Source: Gordonia namibiensis NBRC 108229
GTDB lineage: Bacteria; Actinomycetota; Actinomycetes; Mycobacteriales; Mycobacteriaceae
Assembly (NCBI RefSeq): GCF_000298235.1
Contig: NZ_BAHE01000001.1
Location: forward strand, 1 to 64,000
DNA length: 64,000 nt
Reading direction: 5' to 3'
Part shown: piece by piece, positions 63,277 to 64,000 of the stretch
Numbering within the stretch: position 1 is the stretch's first letter
Layout of the letters: every line of letters starts with the position of its first letter
The notes under the pieces: model-generated
The model's input: only the letters and a program-made list of their open reading frames with translations
Database searches by the model: none
What the model was told of the DNA's origin: nothing
Position numbers and translations under genes: made by a program

Positions 63277-64000
63277 ATGGCTAGTCGGAAGAAGCAGATG
63301 CAAACCGCGCTCGGCAAGGTGAGCAGCATGTACCCGAGCAAAGAGCGTCCGCTGGCCGAGCCACCTGCTGGTTCCGGCCTCAAGCCGGTCATGGGCGATC
63401 CCGGTCTTCCGTACCTGGGCAACACCCTCCAAGCCCTCGCGGACCCGCTGCAGTCGGCGATGGACCGCTTCGAGCGGTACGGCCAGGTGTCCTGGTCGGG
63501 TGCCCTCGGCATGAACATGGTGACCCTCGTCGGTCCCGACGCCATCGAGGCCGTCTGGATGAACCGCAAGAAGGCGTTCTCCAGCGAGCTCGGCTGGGAG
63601 CCGATGATCGGCCCGTTCTTCCGTCGTGGCGTCATGCTCATGGACTTCGACGAGCACATGCAGCACCGCCGCATCATGCAGCAGGCCTTCAGCCGGCCCC
63701 GCCTCAACGGCTACCTGGACATCATGACCCCGCACATCGAGAAGACCCTCGCCAACTGGCAGGTGGGCAAGGGCTTCCACATGTACTCCAACACCAAGGA
63801 CCTGACGCTCTCGCTCGCCACCGAGGTCTTCATGGGTGCGCACGTGAGCGAAGCCGAGGCACACCGCCTCGAGAAGGCCTTCGAGGCCGCGGTCCGCGGT
63901 GGTCAGGCCATGGTCCGCAAGGACGTCGGCAACTGGACCTGGGCACAGGGTCTCCGCGGGCGTGAGGTTCTCCAGGAGTACTTCCGTTCCGAGATCCCGC
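63277..64000 (+). CDS. cytochrome P450, N-terminal part (cut by the window end)
   Basis: The 241 visible residues form the N-terminal half of a P450. A proline-rich start (PLAEPPAGSGLKPVMGDPGLPYLGNTLQALAD) leads to the fold. The helix-C motif HxxxR is at His127-Arg131 (EHMQHRR), in the usual region that contacts the heme propionates. The I-helix, ExxR and heme-cysteine motifs would lie beyond the window. No N-terminal membrane anchor is seen, so it is a soluble enzyme. The substrate is unknown. An ATG at 63277 follows GGGGAG. Confidence 0.88.
   Translation, partial: MASRKKQMQTALGKVSSMYPSKERPLAEPPAGSGLKPVMGDPGLPYLGNTLQALADPLQSAMDRFERYGQVSWSGALGMNMVTLVGPDAIEAVWMNRKKAFSSELGWEPMIGPFFRRGVMLMDFDEHMQHRRIMQQAFSRPRLNGYLDIMTPHIEKTLANWQVGKGFHMYSNTKDLTLSLATEVFMGAHVSEAEAHRLEKAFEAAVRGGQAMVRKDVGNWTWAQGLRGREVLQEYFRSEIP

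Overview
The window is 64 kb of high-GC, gene-dense actinobacterial chromosome. The Pup-proteasome genes, RbpA, a PafBC pair, the polyprenol-phosphate-mannose synthase Ppm1 and extensive local synteny with the M. tuberculosis Rv2050-Rv2122 region place it in the Mycobacteriales. Gene content and the dispersed intergenic repeats would fit Gordonia or a close relative, but the genus is an inference. I see no rRNA, tRNA, CRISPR array, insertion sequence or prophage.

Layout. 1-3.1 kb: the edge of a leftward gene behind a LexA-like box, a family II pyrophosphatase, and a MarR/MFS efflux pair with twin operators. 3.1-9.2 kb: an alpha/beta hydrolase, a CinA-type amidohydrolase, an XRE regulator, a HAD phosphatase, hisE-hisG, a thioesterase-like protein and a RecB-type nuclease. 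9.3-28.7 kb: the Pup-proteasome and Tat region (trmI, mpa, an FHA-ABC transporter, glgP, dop, pup-prcB-prcA, pafA, pafB-pafC, tatA-tatC-helY). The FHA-ABC/glgP pair interrupts the usual mpa-dop neighbourhood. 28.9-32.7 kb: a DUF4333 membrane protein, a 5'-3' exonuclease, an M24 peptidase and an F420-type reductase. 32.8-43.5 kb: an aerobic cobalamin cluster (SDR-cobL-cobM-cobK, facing cobG-cobH-cobIJ, with cobN behind an AdoCbl riboswitch). 43.7-48.9 kb: fxsA, an amidohydrolase, lnt, ppm1 and rbpA. 49.1-54.6 kb: small and hypothetical proteins, a DUF475 membrane protein, a VOC protein, an MpaB-family oxygenase and an FAD oxidoreductase. 54.6-64 kb: a GlgC-like nucleotidyltransferase with a phosphohexomutase, AraC/VOC, a UvrA paralogue, a globin, a GT87 mannosyltransferase and a truncated P450.

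How the genes work together. Dop deamidates Pup, PafA ligates it to substrates, Mpa recognises and unfolds the conjugates, and the PrcAB core degrades them. PafB and PafC form a WYL transcription factor for DNA damage. The cob genes cover most mid-pathway steps of oxygen-dependent corrin-ring synthesis and cobalt insertion. Lnt and Ppm1 support lipoprotein acylation and mannolipid synthesis.

Two genome-scale patterns stand out. At least seventeen genes have a TAnnnT-type -10 box six to eight bases before the start codon, so many mRNAs should be leaderless, and this fixes several start codons. Small repeat elements of at least three related families lie only downstream of stop codons. At two loci a near-identical 38-39 bp module is nested inside a copy of a different family, which is the most unusual structure in the window.
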